Positions 1 through 8,234 of a DNA stretch of 30,527 bases are shown here, piece after piece (position 1 is the first letter of the stretch; the number at the start of each line of letters is the position of its first letter). This DNA comes from CAVQNQ01 sp964427655. GTDB lineage: Bacteria > Acidobacteriota > Terriglobia > Bryobacterales > Bryobacteraceae. The DNA lies in NCBI GenBank assembly GCA_964427655.1, contig CAYRWE010000034.1, positions 1 through 30,527 on the forward strand. Reading direction: 5' to 3'. A program made the position numbers and the translations under genes. The notes beneath the pieces are model-generated. The model searched no databases, had not been told where the DNA came from, and was given only the letters and a program-made list of their open reading frames with translations.

Positions 1-2054
1 AGACCGTCGATTTCCGGCCCAACTACGACGAGAGCGAAAACGAGCCGGAAGTGCTTCCCACGCGGGCGCCGAACCTGCTGGTGAACGGTTCGGCGGGCAT
101 CGCCGTGGGCATGGCCACCAACATTCCGCCCCACAACCTGACGGAAATCATCAATGCCACGGTTCAACTGATCCAGCATCCCGCGACCCCCCTGGCGCAG
201 ATCCTCGAGATGGTGCCGGGGCCGGACTTTCCCACGGGCGGATTCATCCTGGGACGGCAGGGCATCATCGACGCCTATACGCGGGGCCGTGGTCAGCTCA
301 AAATTCGCGCCCGCGCCGCCATCGAACGCATGGGGAAAGACCGCGAGCAGATCGTCGTTACCGAGATACCCTACCAGGTCAACAAGAGCAAGCTCATCGA
401 GCAGGCCTCCGCGGCGGTCAACGAGAAGCGCATCGAGGGCATCGGCGACATACGCGATGAGAGCGACCGCGACGGCATGCGGATCGTTTTCGAGCTCAAA
501 CGCGGCGAGCAGGCCGAAGTGGTGCTGAACAACCTGTACAAGCACACGCAGCTTCAGACCGGCTTCGGCGTGATCATGCTTTCGATCGTGAACGGGCAGC
601 CGCGCGAACTGGGCCTCGTCGACGTCATCAAGCACTTCATCGAGCACCGCATCGAGGTGGTCCGGCGCCGCACCGAGTACGAACTGCGCAAAGCGCGCGA
701 GCGCGAACATCTCCTGGTGGGTTTCCAGAAGGCCCTCCAGAACCTGGACGAAGTGATCCGGCTGATTCGCGCCGAACGCACGCCGCGGGAGGCGCGCGAT
801 TCGCTGGTCCGGGGTTTCGAGTTCAGCGAAAAGCAGGCGCAGGCCATCATCGAGATGCAGTTGCAGCGCCTGACCGGGATGGAGCAGCAGAAGATCCTGG
901 ACGAGCTGGCCGAGATCCAGCGGCGCATCGCCGGGTATCTGGAGATCCTGGGGTCGGACAAAGTGCTGCGCGACCTCATTATTAAGGAATTACGCGAGGT
1001 CCAGAAGGAGTTCGGCGACGAGCGCCGCACGCGCATCGAGGATGAGACCGGCGAGATCCGGCTCGAGGATCTGGTGGCCGTGGAGGACGTGGCCATCACA
1101 GTGACGCGGGGCGGCTATCTGAAGCGCACCTCGGTGGACACCTACCGCCGGCAGACGCGCGGCGGCAAGGGGCGCATCGGCATGGGCACGCGCGCCGAGG
1201 ACGTGGTGGAGCACCTGATCGTGGCCTCCACGCACAGTTACCTGCTGTTCTTTACCACCCGCGGGCGGGTTTACTGGCTGAAGGCGTACGAGATTCCGGA
1301 CGCCGCCACCAGCGGCAAGGGGAAGCACCTCTCGAACCTTATCGCCCTGCAATCGGACGAGGAAATGCGAGCGACGCTGGCGGTGAAGGATTTCGTTCCC
1401 GACCAGTTCGTGGTGATGGTGACCAAGCACGGGGTCATCAAGAAATCCGAGCTGACCGAGTTCGATAACCCCATGTCGCGCGGCATCATCGCGGTGACGC
1501 TGGACGAAGGCGACGAGCTGATCGGCGCCAAGATCACGAGCGGCGAGAACTACATCTTCCTCGGCTCGCGCGAAGGGCAGGCCATACGCTTCTCCGAGAA
1601 GCAGGTTCGCCCCATGGGCCGGCAGGCGCGCGGCGTGCGGGCCATGGACCTGGCCGAAAGCGATTATCTGGTGGGCATGGAGGTGGTGGAGAAGGAGGGC
1701 CTGATCCTGTCGATCGCCGAGAACGGCTTCGGCAAGCGCACCGAGCTTCAGAACTACCGGCTCACCAATCGCGGCGGCAAGGGCGTCATCAACATGAAGA
1801 CTACCCGCAAGACCGGCCCGGTGGTGGCGATTCTCTCGGTGCAGGAGGATACCGACCTCATCATCATCAGCCAGAACGGCAAGATCATCCGCATCGAATC
1901 GGCCACCATCCGTCAGGCCGGGCGCTCCACTCAGGGGGTCAAGCTGGTGGCGCTCGACGAGGGCGACAAGATCGCGGCGGCGTCCACCATTCCGGATACT
2001 CCCGAAAACGGCAACGGCAATGGTAACGGGCAGGAATCGCTGCCCCTGCAATGA
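1..2054 (+). CDS. gyrA: DNA gyrase subunit A, C-terminal two thirds (5' truncated by window edge)
   Basis: This is the breakage-reunion subunit of gyrase, which introduces negative supercoils together with GyrB. The reading frame is open from base 3, so the gene starts outside the window and the GTG at 51 is internal. The first visible residues, TVDFRPNYDESENEPEVLPT, followed by NGSAGIAVGMATNIPPHN, are the classic GyrA core; the catalytic tyrosine lies upstream and is not seen. The coiled-coil tower region follows, then the C-terminal beta-pinwheel. At 1152-1172 the sequence QTRGGKG matches the GyrA box, which supports gyrase rather than topoisomerase IV ParC. Pinwheel repeats (TRGGKGRIG, MSRGIIAV, QARGVRAM, NRGGKGVI, STQGVKLV) continue to the end. 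The protein ends in a low-complexity Asn-Gly tail (NGNGNGNG) before ESLPLQ. larE follows after 39 bases on the same strand. Identification is very secure. Confidence 0.98.
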   Translation, partial: TVDFRPNYDESENEPEVLPTRAPNLLVNGSAGIAVGMATNIPPHNLTEIINATVQLIQHPATPLAQILEMVPGPDFPTGGFILGRQGIIDAYTRGRGQLKIRARAAIERMGKDREQIVVTEIPYQVNKSKLIEQASAAVNEKRIEGIGDIRDESDRDGMRIVFELKRGEQAEVVLNNLYKHTQLQTGFGVIMLSIVNGQPRELGLVDVIKHFIEHRIEVVRRRTEYELRKAREREHLLVGFQKALQNLDEVIRLIRAERTPREARDSLVRGFEFSEKQAQAIIEMQLQRLTGMEQQKILDELAEIQRRIAGYLEILGSDKVLRDLIIKELREVQKEFGDERRTRIEDETGEIRLEDLVAVEDVAITVTRGGYLKRTSVDTYRRQTRGGKGRIGMGTRAEDVVEHLIVASTHSYLLFFTTRGRVYWLKAYEIPDAATSGKGKHLSNLIALQSDEEMRATLAVKDFVPDQFVVMVTKHGVIKKSELTEFDNPMSRGIIAVTLDEGDELIGAKITSGENYIFLGSREGQAIRFSEKQVRPMGRQARGVRAMDLAESDYLVGMEVVEKEGLILSIAENGFGKRTELQNYRLTNRGGKGVINMKTTRKTGPVVAILSVQEDTDLIIISQNGKIIRIESATIRQAGRSTQGVKLVALDEGDKIAAASTIPDTPENGNGNGNGQESLPLQ

Positions 2055-2093
2055 GGGCGCAATAGGCTAGAATAGCCGTACGGGGGGCTTCCA

Positions 2094-2939
2094 ATGGGCG
2101 CGCTAGTTGAACTAACGGACAAAACACATTTGCAGGAGAAAGAGGAGCGGCTCTTCTCCATTTTGCGCGGCATGGGGCGCGTGATCGTGGCCTTTTCGGG
2201 AGGCACCGATTCGGCCTATCTGGGCTGGGCGGCGCACCAAGTGCTGGGGCGCGAGGCACTGGCGGTTACGGCCGATTCGGCCTCGCTTCCCGAATCGCAC
2301 AAGCGCGACCTGGAAGCCTTCGTGGCCCGCTTCGGTATGGCCCACGAGTACATCAAGACCTACGAGTTCGACAACCCGGAGTACGCCCGCAACGACCCCA
2401 ACCGCTGCTTCCATTGCAAGGACGAACTGTTCACGCGCCTGGACGAAGTCGGCCGCCAGCGCGGCTACGAGCACATCGTTTACGGCGTGAATCTGGACGA
2501 CCTGGGCGACTACCGTCCGGGCCAGAACGCCGCCCGCAAGCACGAGGTATCCGCCCCGCTGGCCGACGCGAAGATGAGCAAGGCCGATATCCGAGAGCTC
2601 TCCCGGATCGCCGGCCTTCCGACGTGGGACCGCCCGGCCTCCGCGTGCCTGAGCTCACGCATCCCCTATGGCACCCCGGTTACGATCCAGAATGTGAAGA
2701 CCGTGGAGACCGGCGAAGAGCAGATCAAGGCTCTGGGCTTCCGCCAGTTCCGCGTGCGGTATCACGGCGAGGTGGTGCGCATCGAGATCGCCAAGGACGA
2801 GATGGAGCGCGCTTTGACGCTCGAAATGGCGCAGCGCTTCACGGCCATCTTCAAGGCTCTCGGCTTCAAGTACGTCGCGCTGGACCTGGAAGGCTACCGA
2901 CAGGGTTCCCTGAACGAAGTACTGAATCTCAAAAAATAG
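2094..2939 (+). CDS. larE: LarE-type ATP-dependent sacrificial sulfur transferase
   Basis: 281 residues, the normal length for LarE, a PP-loop ATP pyrophosphatase. In the family it adenylates and thiolates the nicotinate-derived precursor of the nickel-pincer nucleotide cofactor. The PP-loop SGGTDS is at residues 35-40. The conserved PASACLSSRIPYG segment carries Cys185, the position of the sacrificial cysteine in characterised LarE. Two further cysteines form RCFHCKDELF (C105, C108). This three-cysteine layout resembles LarE variants reported to carry an iron-sulfur cluster instead of sacrificing a protein cysteine; assigning that mechanism here is inference. The ATG at 2094 follows a G-rich stretch (GGGGGG) about 10 bases upstream. 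No larA, larB or larC is in the window, so the cofactor's user is unknown. Family assignment is secure, physiological role is not. Confidence 0.92.
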   Translation: MGALVELTDKTHLQEKEERLFSILRGMGRVIVAFSGGTDSAYLGWAAHQVLGREALAVTADSASLPESHKRDLEAFVARFGMAHEYIKTYEFDNPEYARNDPNRCFHCKDELFTRLDEVGRQRGYEHIVYGVNLDDLGDYRPGQNAARKHEVSAPLADAKMSKADIRELSRIAGLPTWDRPASACLSSRIPYGTPVTIQNVKTVETGEEQIKALGFRQFRVRYHGEVVRIEIAKDEMERALTLEMAQRFTAIFKALGFKYVALDLEGYRQGSLNEVLNLKK

Positions 2940-2946
2940 CGATACT

Positions 2947-2970
2947 GGGCAAGCTAAAGCAGGCCCCACC
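2947..2970 (+). repeat. Dispersed repeat, single arm (copy 1)
   Basis: This 24-base segment starts GGGCAAGCTAAAGC and ends GGCCCCACC. It matches the arm of the palindrome at 17393-17441 with one mismatch (G for T at the 16th base). It lies in the gap just after the larE stop. The second arm is absent or degenerate, although GGCCC...GGGCC immediately around 2962-2976 could form a short hairpin. Confidence 0.8.
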
Positions 2971-3018
2971 TGGGCCGCGCCGCACATCGGCACTCCGCCT
3001 GCAAACTTGCGGCAGCGA

Positions 3019-3225
3019 ATGACCACGCGTGAGAAGCTGAAAATCGCCTGGAAGCACCGGCGGACCCTTTGGAAATACCGGGAGTTGCTGCAGCACCGGC
3101 GGGAGCTGGCAGCGGCCGCGGTGGCGGTCGGGGTATTTGTGGGTGCGGTTGTCGGGCGGCGAAGGAATGGTTCGAACATAGCCGGCGCCCGCGATGCGGA
3201 GGCTCGTGCTATGGATAGATCATGA
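3019..3225 (+). CDS. Small single-pass membrane protein, unknown function
   Basis: About 68 residues from the ATG at 3019; a TTG at 3007 would add four. The N-terminal half is very basic and amphipathic (TTREKLKIAWKHRRTLWKY, QHRRE). It is followed by one Ala/Val/Gly-rich hydrophobic segment (LAAAAVAVGVFVGAVVG) and an Arg-rich cytosolic-type flank. Its stop overlaps the start of the downstream HtrA gene as ATGA at 3222-3225, a common arrangement for translational coupling. That argues it is a real gene, possibly an accessory to the protease. No family was recognised. It could also be a leader ORF that mainly serves to couple translation. Confidence 0.5.
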   Translation: MTTREKLKIAWKHRRTLWKYRELLQHRRELAAAAVAVGVFVGAVVGRRRNGSNIAGARDAEARAMDRS

Positions 3226-4673
3226 TACGGGTAGTTCCGGTTCTTGTTGCCGTTCTCGCGCTCAGTTCCTGTAACCGTTCGTACTATGGCCCCGCCAGCG
3301 GCGGCTCGGGGCCGCGTCAACTGCCCTCCGGCGCGGTTTCGGTAACCGGCACGCTGCTTTCCTATGCCAATGTGGTAGATCGCGTAGCGCCCGCTGTGGT
3401 GACCATACGCTCCTCCAAGCGCGTGCGCGGGGCCCAGCAGTTTCCGTTTTTCGACGATCCCTTTTTCCAGCAGTTTTTCGGCGGACGTATGCCGCGGGGC
3501 GGCGGCCAGACCGAAGTGGAGCACGCGCTGGGTTCGGGCGTGCTGGTGCGGGCCGATGGGCACATCCTCACCAACCACCATGTGGTCGATGGCGCCGAGG
3601 ATATCAAGGTGGATCTCATCTCCCAGCGGACCTACTCGGCCACGCTGGTGGGGTCCGACGCGCCCAGCGATCTGGCGGTGCTGAAGATTTCGGCCGGAGA
3701 TCTGCCGACTCTGCAGCTCGGCAATTCGGACCAGGTTCGCGTGGGCGATGTAGTGCTGGCCGTGGGTAATCCGCTGGGTGTCGGCGAGACCGTCACCGAA
3801 GGGATCGTCAGCGCCAAAGGCCGCGCCACGGGCCTGAGCAACGGCAGCTTTCAGGACTTCCTGCAGACCGACGCGCCCATCAACCAAGGCAACTCCGGCG
3901 GGGCGCTGGTCAACACGCGCGGCGAGCTGATCGGCATCAACTCGCAAATTCTCTCCAATAACGGCGGCAATATCGGGATCGGGTTCGCCATCCCCTCGAA
4001 CATGGCGCGCAACGTTCTCGATCAGTTGGTGAGCAAGGGCAGGGTGGCGCGCGGGATGCTCGGAGTGGGCATCCAGCAGGTCTCGAGCGATATCGCCGCC
4101 AGTTTGGGTCTCAAGCAGGTTCGCGGCGTGCTGATCAACTCAGTCACGCCCGGCGGGCCGGCGGACAAGGCGGGGATCAAGACCGGCGACGTGATTCTGC
4201 AGTTGAACGGGAAGGATATCGGCGATTCGAACGCCTTCCGCAACGAGATCGCCGGCACGGCGCCCGCGAGCGAAGTGACGCTGACCATTCAGCGCGGCGG
4301 TGCGCAACAACAGGTGCGCGCGCGTCTGGGCGAGCTGACGCCGGAAAGCGCGCGTGCGAACGGTGGACCGGGCGGCGGCGATCAGGGCGGCTCGCGCCTG
4401 GGCATTACCGCCGCGCCGCTGACGCCGGACCTGGCGGCGCAGCTCAATCTGCCGCGCGGAACGCAGGGCGTGGTGATTCAGGCGCTCGATCCGAACGGTC
4501 CCGCGGCGCAGGCCGGGCTGCAGGCCGGTGATGTGGTGCAGCAAGTGAACCGGCAGCCCGTGCGCTCGCCCGATGACATACGGAACCTGCTTTCGAAGTC
4601 GGGCGACCAGCCGCCCTTGCTGCTGATCAATCGGGGCGGCCAGACGATCTTCGTCGCGGTGCCGCTAGGCTGA
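3222..4673 (+). CDS. HtrA/DegP-family serine protease, lipoprotein, two PDZ domains
   Basis: 483-residue periplasmic quality-control protease of the S1C/HtrA family. The N-terminus VVPVLVAVLALSSC is a lipoprotein signal with the lipobox cysteine at residue 17, so membrane anchoring is predicted. The trypsin-like domain shows the full triad: His120 in TNHHVVDG, Asp150 in SDLAVLKI and Ser225 in NQGNSGGALV. A short phenylalanine-rich insert (FPFFDDPFFQQFFGG, about residues 74-88) sits where the LA loop of DegP would be. Two PDZ domains follow, about residues 275-370 (GVLINSVTPGGPADKAG) and 390-480 (GVVIQALDPNGPAAQAG). Architecture and length match DegP/DegQ/MucD. The start overlaps the upstream small gene by four bases. 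The next gene on this strand is another envelope protease, consistent with an envelope-maintenance cluster. The exact Deg subtype cannot be fixed by eye. Confidence 0.93.
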   Translation: MIRVVPVLVAVLALSSCNRSYYGPASGGSGPRQLPSGAVSVTGTLLSYANVVDRVAPAVVTIRSSKRVRGAQQFPFFDDPFFQQFFGGRMPRGGGQTEVEHALGSGVLVRADGHILTNHHVVDGAEDIKVDLISQRTYSATLVGSDAPSDLAVLKISAGDLPTLQLGNSDQVRVGDVVLAVGNPLGVGETVTEGIVSAKGRATGLSNGSFQDFLQTDAPINQGNSGGALVNTRGELIGINSQILSNNGGNIGIGFAIPSNMARNVLDQLVSKGRVARGMLGVGIQQVSSDIAASLGLKQVRGVLINSVTPGGPADKAGIKTGDVILQLNGKDIGDSNAFRNEIAGTAPASEVTLTIQRGGAQQQVRARLGELTPESARANGGPGGGDQGGSRLGITAAPLTPDLAAQLNLPRGTQGVVIQALDPNGPAAQAGLQAGDVVQQVNRQPVRSPDDIRNLLSKSGDQPPLLLINRGGQTIFVAVPLG

Positions 4674-4715
4674 GCTGGGGACAGCCGGCAGTGTGGACCG
4701 GATTGGAGGGCTGGT

Positions 4716-5636
4716 ATGAAGGGCCGCATACACATACCGATCGCTTTGGCCGCGGTGGCCTTGCTGGTGCCGGCGGCTTTCTCCAAGGACAAGCCCAAGC
4801 TCGGCCCCGACGATATCGGCAACTCCGATCCCGGCAAAGGCGTCAACTTCTACTCCCTCGAGCGGGAGATCGCGCTGGGCCGGCAGATGGCCTCGGAAGT
4901 GGAACTGGAGACGCGGCTGGTGGACGATGAGGTGGTGACCGAGTACGTCAACCGGCTGGGGCAGAACCTGGTGCGCAACTCCGACGCCAAGGTGCCGTTC
5001 ATCATCAAAGTTATCGATTCGGAGGAAATCAACGCCTTCGCGCTGCCCGGTGGATTCATGTTCGTCAACACCGGCCTGGTGCTCAAGGCCGGCAACGAAG
5101 CGGAGCTGGCCGGCGTGCTGGCGCACGAAATCGCGCACGTGGCGGCGCGCCACGGCACCAAGCAGGCCACCCGCGGCGAGCTGCTCAACTATGCCAGCAT
5201 GTCGATGATTTTCCTGGGGGGCTGGGCGGGCTACGCGGCGCGCGAAATCGCCAGCCTGGCGATTCCACTGGGATTTCTGGAGTTTAGCCGCGCCATGGAG
5301 TGCCAGGCGGACCATCTCGGCCTGGAGTACCTGTATAAGACCGGCTACGATCCTCTGGCGCTGGTAGATTTCTTCGAGAAGATCGAATCGCAGGAGAAGA
5401 AGAAGCCCGGAACCATCGCCCGGACATTTTCCACGCATCCCCTGACCAGCTCGCGGATCCGCGCCGCGCAGAGCGAGATCCAGCACGAGCTGGCCGAGCA
5501 GCCGCGATATGTGCTGGATACCTCCGAGTTCCACGACGTGCGCGACCGGCTGGCGCGAATTCAGAGTTTGCGCAAGGGCACGATTGTAATCCGGACCGAC
5601 CTGCCGGTGCTGCACAAACGGCTTCTGGGCAACTGA
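4716..5636 (+). CDS. Exported M48-family zinc metalloprotease
   Basis: 306 residues with a cleavable-looking signal peptide (IPIALAAVALLVPAAFS). The HExxH zinc site is at residues 137-141 in VLAHEIAHVAARHG, and the third-ligand glutamate is E195 in SRAMECQADHLGLEYL, a typical M48 helix. The preceding INAFALPGGFMFVNTGL is the conserved strand of the BepA/YfgC/LoiP-type peptidases. These act in the periplasm on misassembled outer-membrane proteins. There is no C-terminal TPR domain, unlike BepA, so it is closer in size to LoiP/YcaL-like members. A good Shine-Dalgarno, GGAGGG, lies 6-7 bases before the ATG. It follows the HtrA gene by 42 bases and precedes an outer-membrane protein gene by 5 bases, which suggests co-transcription. 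Substrates cannot be told from the sequence. Confidence 0.9.
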   Translation: MKGRIHIPIALAAVALLVPAAFSKDKPKLGPDDIGNSDPGKGVNFYSLEREIALGRQMASEVELETRLVDDEVVTEYVNRLGQNLVRNSDAKVPFIIKVIDSEEINAFALPGGFMFVNTGLVLKAGNEAELAGVLAHEIAHVAARHGTKQATRGELLNYASMSMIFLGGWAGYAAREIASLAIPLGFLEFSRAMECQADHLGLEYLYKTGYDPLALVDFFEKIESQEKKKPGTIARTFSTHPLTSSRIRAAQSEIQHELAEQPRYVLDTSEFHDVRDRLARIQSLRKGTIVIRTDLPVLHKRLLGN

Positions 5637-5641
5637 GGCGT

Positions 5642-6325
5642 ATGGTACATACGCGGTTGCGCATCCGCCGGCCGGTGGTGTTTACTTTTGGTGTGACCTG
5701 GAAATGGCTTGCGGCGGCGGCGCTGGCAGCCGGAGCGTGCTCCGCGCAACAGTACGAAGTGGGCGGCACGATCGGCTACGGCTGGTATCGCGACGGCACC
5801 ATCTACGGAGCGGGCGAGAACGCGCAGGCGGGCATCCGCAACCGTTTCGCCGCGGGCTTCGTGGTCGGCGAAGATCTCTACCAGTACATCTCCGGCGAGA
5901 TCCGCTATCTGTACCAGGATGGCCACCCGTTCCTGTCTTCGGGCGGCACCAAGGAAGATATCCAGGGCCAGTCGCACGCCTTTTCCTACGACACGCTGTT
6001 TCACTTTGCACGGCGCGAGCGGCGCTTGCGGCCGTTCCTCGAAGTGGGCGCCGGGGCCAAGGGCTACATCATCGCGGGTCCGCCGCCCGCGCCCCAATTG
6101 CTGGCCAGCCTGGGGACGCTCACCACCCAGGACGAGTGGAAATTCCTGGTGACTGCGGGCGGCGGCGTGAAGTACCGTCTGACGCGGCACGTGCTGCTGC
6201 GCGCCGATTTCATCGACTACATGACGGCGTTCCCCAAGCGCCAGATCGCACCCACGGGCAATAACACGGCGCGCGGGATCTTCCAGCAGTTTACGCCAAT
6301 GTTTGGTGTGAGCTACACGTTCTAG
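5642..6325 (+). CDS. Outer-membrane beta-barrel protein (OmpA/OprG-like size), unknown role
   Basis: 227 residues. An Arg-rich N-terminus is followed by a hydrophobic core (WLAAAALAAGACSA) and a likely cleavage near AQQ. The mature part is made of short alternating strands rich in Gly/Tyr (GGTIGYGWYRDG, SGEIRYLYQDG, FLEVGAGAKGYI, FLVTAGGGVKYRL, VLLRADFIDYM). It ends in FGVSYTF, with the terminal phenylalanine expected of proteins inserted by the BAM complex. The ATG lies five bases after the M48 protease stop, so the two are probably co-expressed; the barrel may be a client or partner of the proteases upstream, which is inference. No closer family recognised. Confidence 0.72.
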   Translation: MVHTRLRIRRPVVFTFGVTWKWLAAAALAAGACSAQQYEVGGTIGYGWYRDGTIYGAGENAQAGIRNRFAAGFVVGEDLYQYISGEIRYLYQDGHPFLSSGGTKEDIQGQSHAFSYDTLFHFARRERRLRPFLEVGAGAKGYIIAGPPPAPQLLASLGTLTTQDEWKFLVTAGGGVKYRLTRHVLLRADFIDYMTAFPKRQIAPTGNNTARGIFQQFTPMFGVSYTF

Positions 6326-6339
6326 ACAGAGAGATCAAA

Positions 6340-6400
6340 ACCACTCCCTCACGGTCGTGGCTCGGAAACGATACCGAGCCGCGCGCGTCAGCAAGCGGCG
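6340..6400. repeat. Hairpin-bearing intergenic repeat between convergent genes; possible terminator
   Basis: Between the convergent genes ending at 6325 and 6410, GGCTCGG (6359-6365) and CCGAGCC (6374-6380) form a 7-base-pair stem with an 8-base loop, extendable to 10 pairs with one G-U pair. There is no T-run, so intrinsic termination is uncertain. The flanking bases (CCCTCACGGTCGTGGCTCGG and GAGCCGCGCGCGTCAGC) resemble a dispersed acidobacterial intergenic repeat I recall from spurious ORFs containing ADARGS and REGVV. Only one copy is in this window. Confidence 0.45.
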
Positions 6401-6409
6401 TTTCGCGTC

Positions 6410-8137
6410 TCAGTGAATCGGCAGGATCTCGATGCGCTGGGGATTGTACGGCTCCAGGCGCGCCGGGAGAGCGTCCGGTTCGAGCATCCAGGCGGCGCGG
6501 GCGGGATAATAATCGAGGAGCGTTTCGTTTTCGGTATCGCCGAGGTCGTCGGCCCACACGATGCGCGCGGCGTCGATATCGGCTTCGTTGTGCATCCACT
6601 CTTGATCGTCGTGGGTGGGCCCGTAGTGCACAAAGACCAGCAGCTTGCCTTGGATCCGGTCGAGGCGTTGCTGGACGGCGCGGCGGCCTTCGGCGTCCCC
6701 GATGTTGATGTAGTCCCAGGCTTCGTAGCGCGCCACGGAGCGCACGGTGGCATCTTCCGCGAAGAGGCGCACGCCGTAGAAGAACAGGAAGTGCGCGGCG
6801 CAGAGCGCCGCGATTAGCAGCGCGGCTTCGCGGCCGGCCGGCCATCCCCGCAGCTTCACGCGGCCGAGGGTCTCGAGAGCCGTCACCGAGGCCAGCACCA
6901 TGAGGCACGCCAGGGCGGCGATGTAGTGCTGGAAGAAGTAGGGATAGAAATTCGTGCCCAGGGCGAAAATCGCGAGCGCCGCAACCAACCACGCGAAGCG
7001 CGGCTCGCGCAGCCTCCACAGGAAGAACGGCAGGGCCGCGTAGAGCGGCGCCAGGAAGAAGAAGCGGTAAAAGCGCAGCCGGTAAACCAGGCGCTCGAGC
7101 CAGGCCGTCAGCGTATCGGTGCCCTCCCCATGCACGGCGGATTGCCCCTCGTAGGTGCGCATCTGGATGGGCGTCAGCTCGCGGCGCGGCACTGGCAGTC
7201 GCTGGGTGGTGAAGGTGGTGGGGACGCCGTACTGGTAACGGCTGAGCTGGTAAGGAATGGTGGTCCAGCTTCCCGTGACGGCGTGGTTCTGGAGCAGTGC
7301 GATCCCCGCCGCGGGCAGGAAAGCCAGCGTCGCGACGAGCGCCGGTTTGGCGAACACGCGGACCGGCCCGCGCAGGGTCAGGCCATAGAGCGCGACGGCC
7401 GCCATCAGGAGAAAAAATTCGAAGGGGCGGGTGAGCATCTCGATCCCCAGCCCCAGCCCGAGCAGGATGGCATCGCGCGAGCGGGGGCGCTCCCGCAGAC
7501 GGGGCAGCGCGCCGAAAACCAGGCAGCCGGCCGCAGCGGAGACGCCTCCGCCCCAGTACGTGTTGGTCCACTGATTGAGTGGGCCGAATTCGATGCCCGC
7601 GAGCAGCGCGCCGGCGAGCGACCAGACCGGGGTGGTCCAGCCGCGCAGCATCCAGTAACACAGGCCGCAAAAAGCGGCAACGGGGATGAGCACGCCGGCC
7701 CAGGGGTGGCCGAAGATCGCGCGGCCCAGAGCCAGGGCGATCCCCTGTCCGGCCGGGTAAATGGAGGCGTAGGAGGGTTCCTGCAAGACGAAAAGCGCCT
7801 CGAAGAAACGGTGCATCGGATGGATGGGGTTGGCCAGGCGGAAATGGCGCAGCGTGTCGGCCAGCAGCAGGTAGCTGAAATCGTCGGAGCTTCCCGGTAT
7901 GGGAACCGCCGATTTGGGGAGCAGCAGCAGCCGGGCGGCTACCGGGAACAGGGCCGCCAGCGCCATCGACCGGCCGGTCTTCTCCGCCAGACGGCGAAAA
8001 CCCGGTTCCAGGCGCGGTCGGAGCAGGATGGCCGCCACCACGAGCGCCGCGAGGCCGAACTCGATAAAATCGGCCACCCCGAAGCCGATCGGGTTCTCGA
8101 GCGGCAGAAACGACCGGAAAATATGGAAAAGAAACAT
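6410..8137 (-). CDS. Polytopic membrane protein, probable GT-C-type glycosyltransferase
   Basis: 575 residues with about 10-12 hydrophobic segments across the first 440 residues and a soluble C-terminal part of about 120 residues. After the first transmembrane region, PGSSDDFSYLLLADTLRHF (residues 81-99) carries an acidic pair (D85, D86) in a periplasmic-loop context, as in GT-C glycosyltransferases that use polyprenyl-phosphate sugars (ArnT/PMT-like fold). A second loop (GPLNQWTNTYWGGG) resembles conserved loops seen in such membrane proteins. No sequence beyond this identifies donor or acceptor. The gene stands alone on the minus strand, convergent with the outer-membrane protein gene and divergent from the ECF sigma operon. 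The soluble C-terminus (VQQRLDRIQGKLLVFVHYGPTH) may be a receptor or regulatory domain. GT-C is a moderate-confidence inference from topology and the acidic motif. Confidence 0.65.
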   Translation of the reverse strand: MFLFHIFRSFLPLENPIGFGVADFIEFGLAALVVAAILLRPRLEPGFRRLAEKTGRSMALAALFPVAARLLLLPKSAVPIPGSSDDFSYLLLADTLRHFRLANPIHPMHRFFEALFVLQEPSYASIYPAGQGIALALGRAIFGHPWAGVLIPVAAFCGLCYWMLRGWTTPVWSLAGALLAGIEFGPLNQWTNTYWGGGVSAAAGCLVFGALPRLRERPRSRDAILLGLGLGIEMLTRPFEFFLLMAAVALYGLTLRGPVRVFAKPALVATLAFLPAAGIALLQNHAVTGSWTTIPYQLSRYQYGVPTTFTTQRLPVPRRELTPIQMRTYEGQSAVHGEGTDTLTAWLERLVYRLRFYRFFFLAPLYAALPFFLWRLREPRFAWLVAALAIFALGTNFYPYFFQHYIAALACLMVLASVTALETLGRVKLRGWPAGREAALLIAALCAAHFLFFYGVRLFAEDATVRSVARYEAWDYINIGDAEGRRAVQQRLDRIQGKLLVFVHYGPTHDDQEWMHNEADIDAARIVWADDLGDTENETLLDYYPARAAWMLEPDALPARLEPYNPQRIEILPIH

Positions 8138-8234
8138 CCGCAGCTTATATTGTTACAGATGGGAGCGAGGTGACAGATCCGGTGCAGCCGCGTCTAAAGT
8201 ATCAGAGCGATGAAGGGACGGTAAGGCGCTACAA

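Noticed and set aside
990..2051. Long minus-strand open frame opposite gyrA
   Set aside because: It is a shadow of the GC-rich third positions of gyrA; the His/Leu/Gly-rich translation has no recognisable domain.
2065..2077. GGCTA-GAA-TAGCC mini-hairpin between gyrA and larE
   Set aside because: Only five base pairs with no T-run; too weak to call a terminator.
2655..3947. Minus-strand open frame across larE, the gap and the HtrA gene
   Set aside because: It runs through two well-identified plus-strand genes and an intergenic repeat; composition is low-complexity and no motif is present.
6926..8173. 415-codon plus-strand frame opposite the membrane protein gene
   Set aside because: Glu/Arg/Gln-rich translation is the antisense of a hydrophobic protein; the minus-strand gene has clear transmembrane structure.
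8170..8200. Possible promoter TGACA/TAAAGT before the ECF sigma gene
   Set aside because: The spacer is about 19 bases and the -10 is poor; no typical ECF GGAAC-type -35 either.
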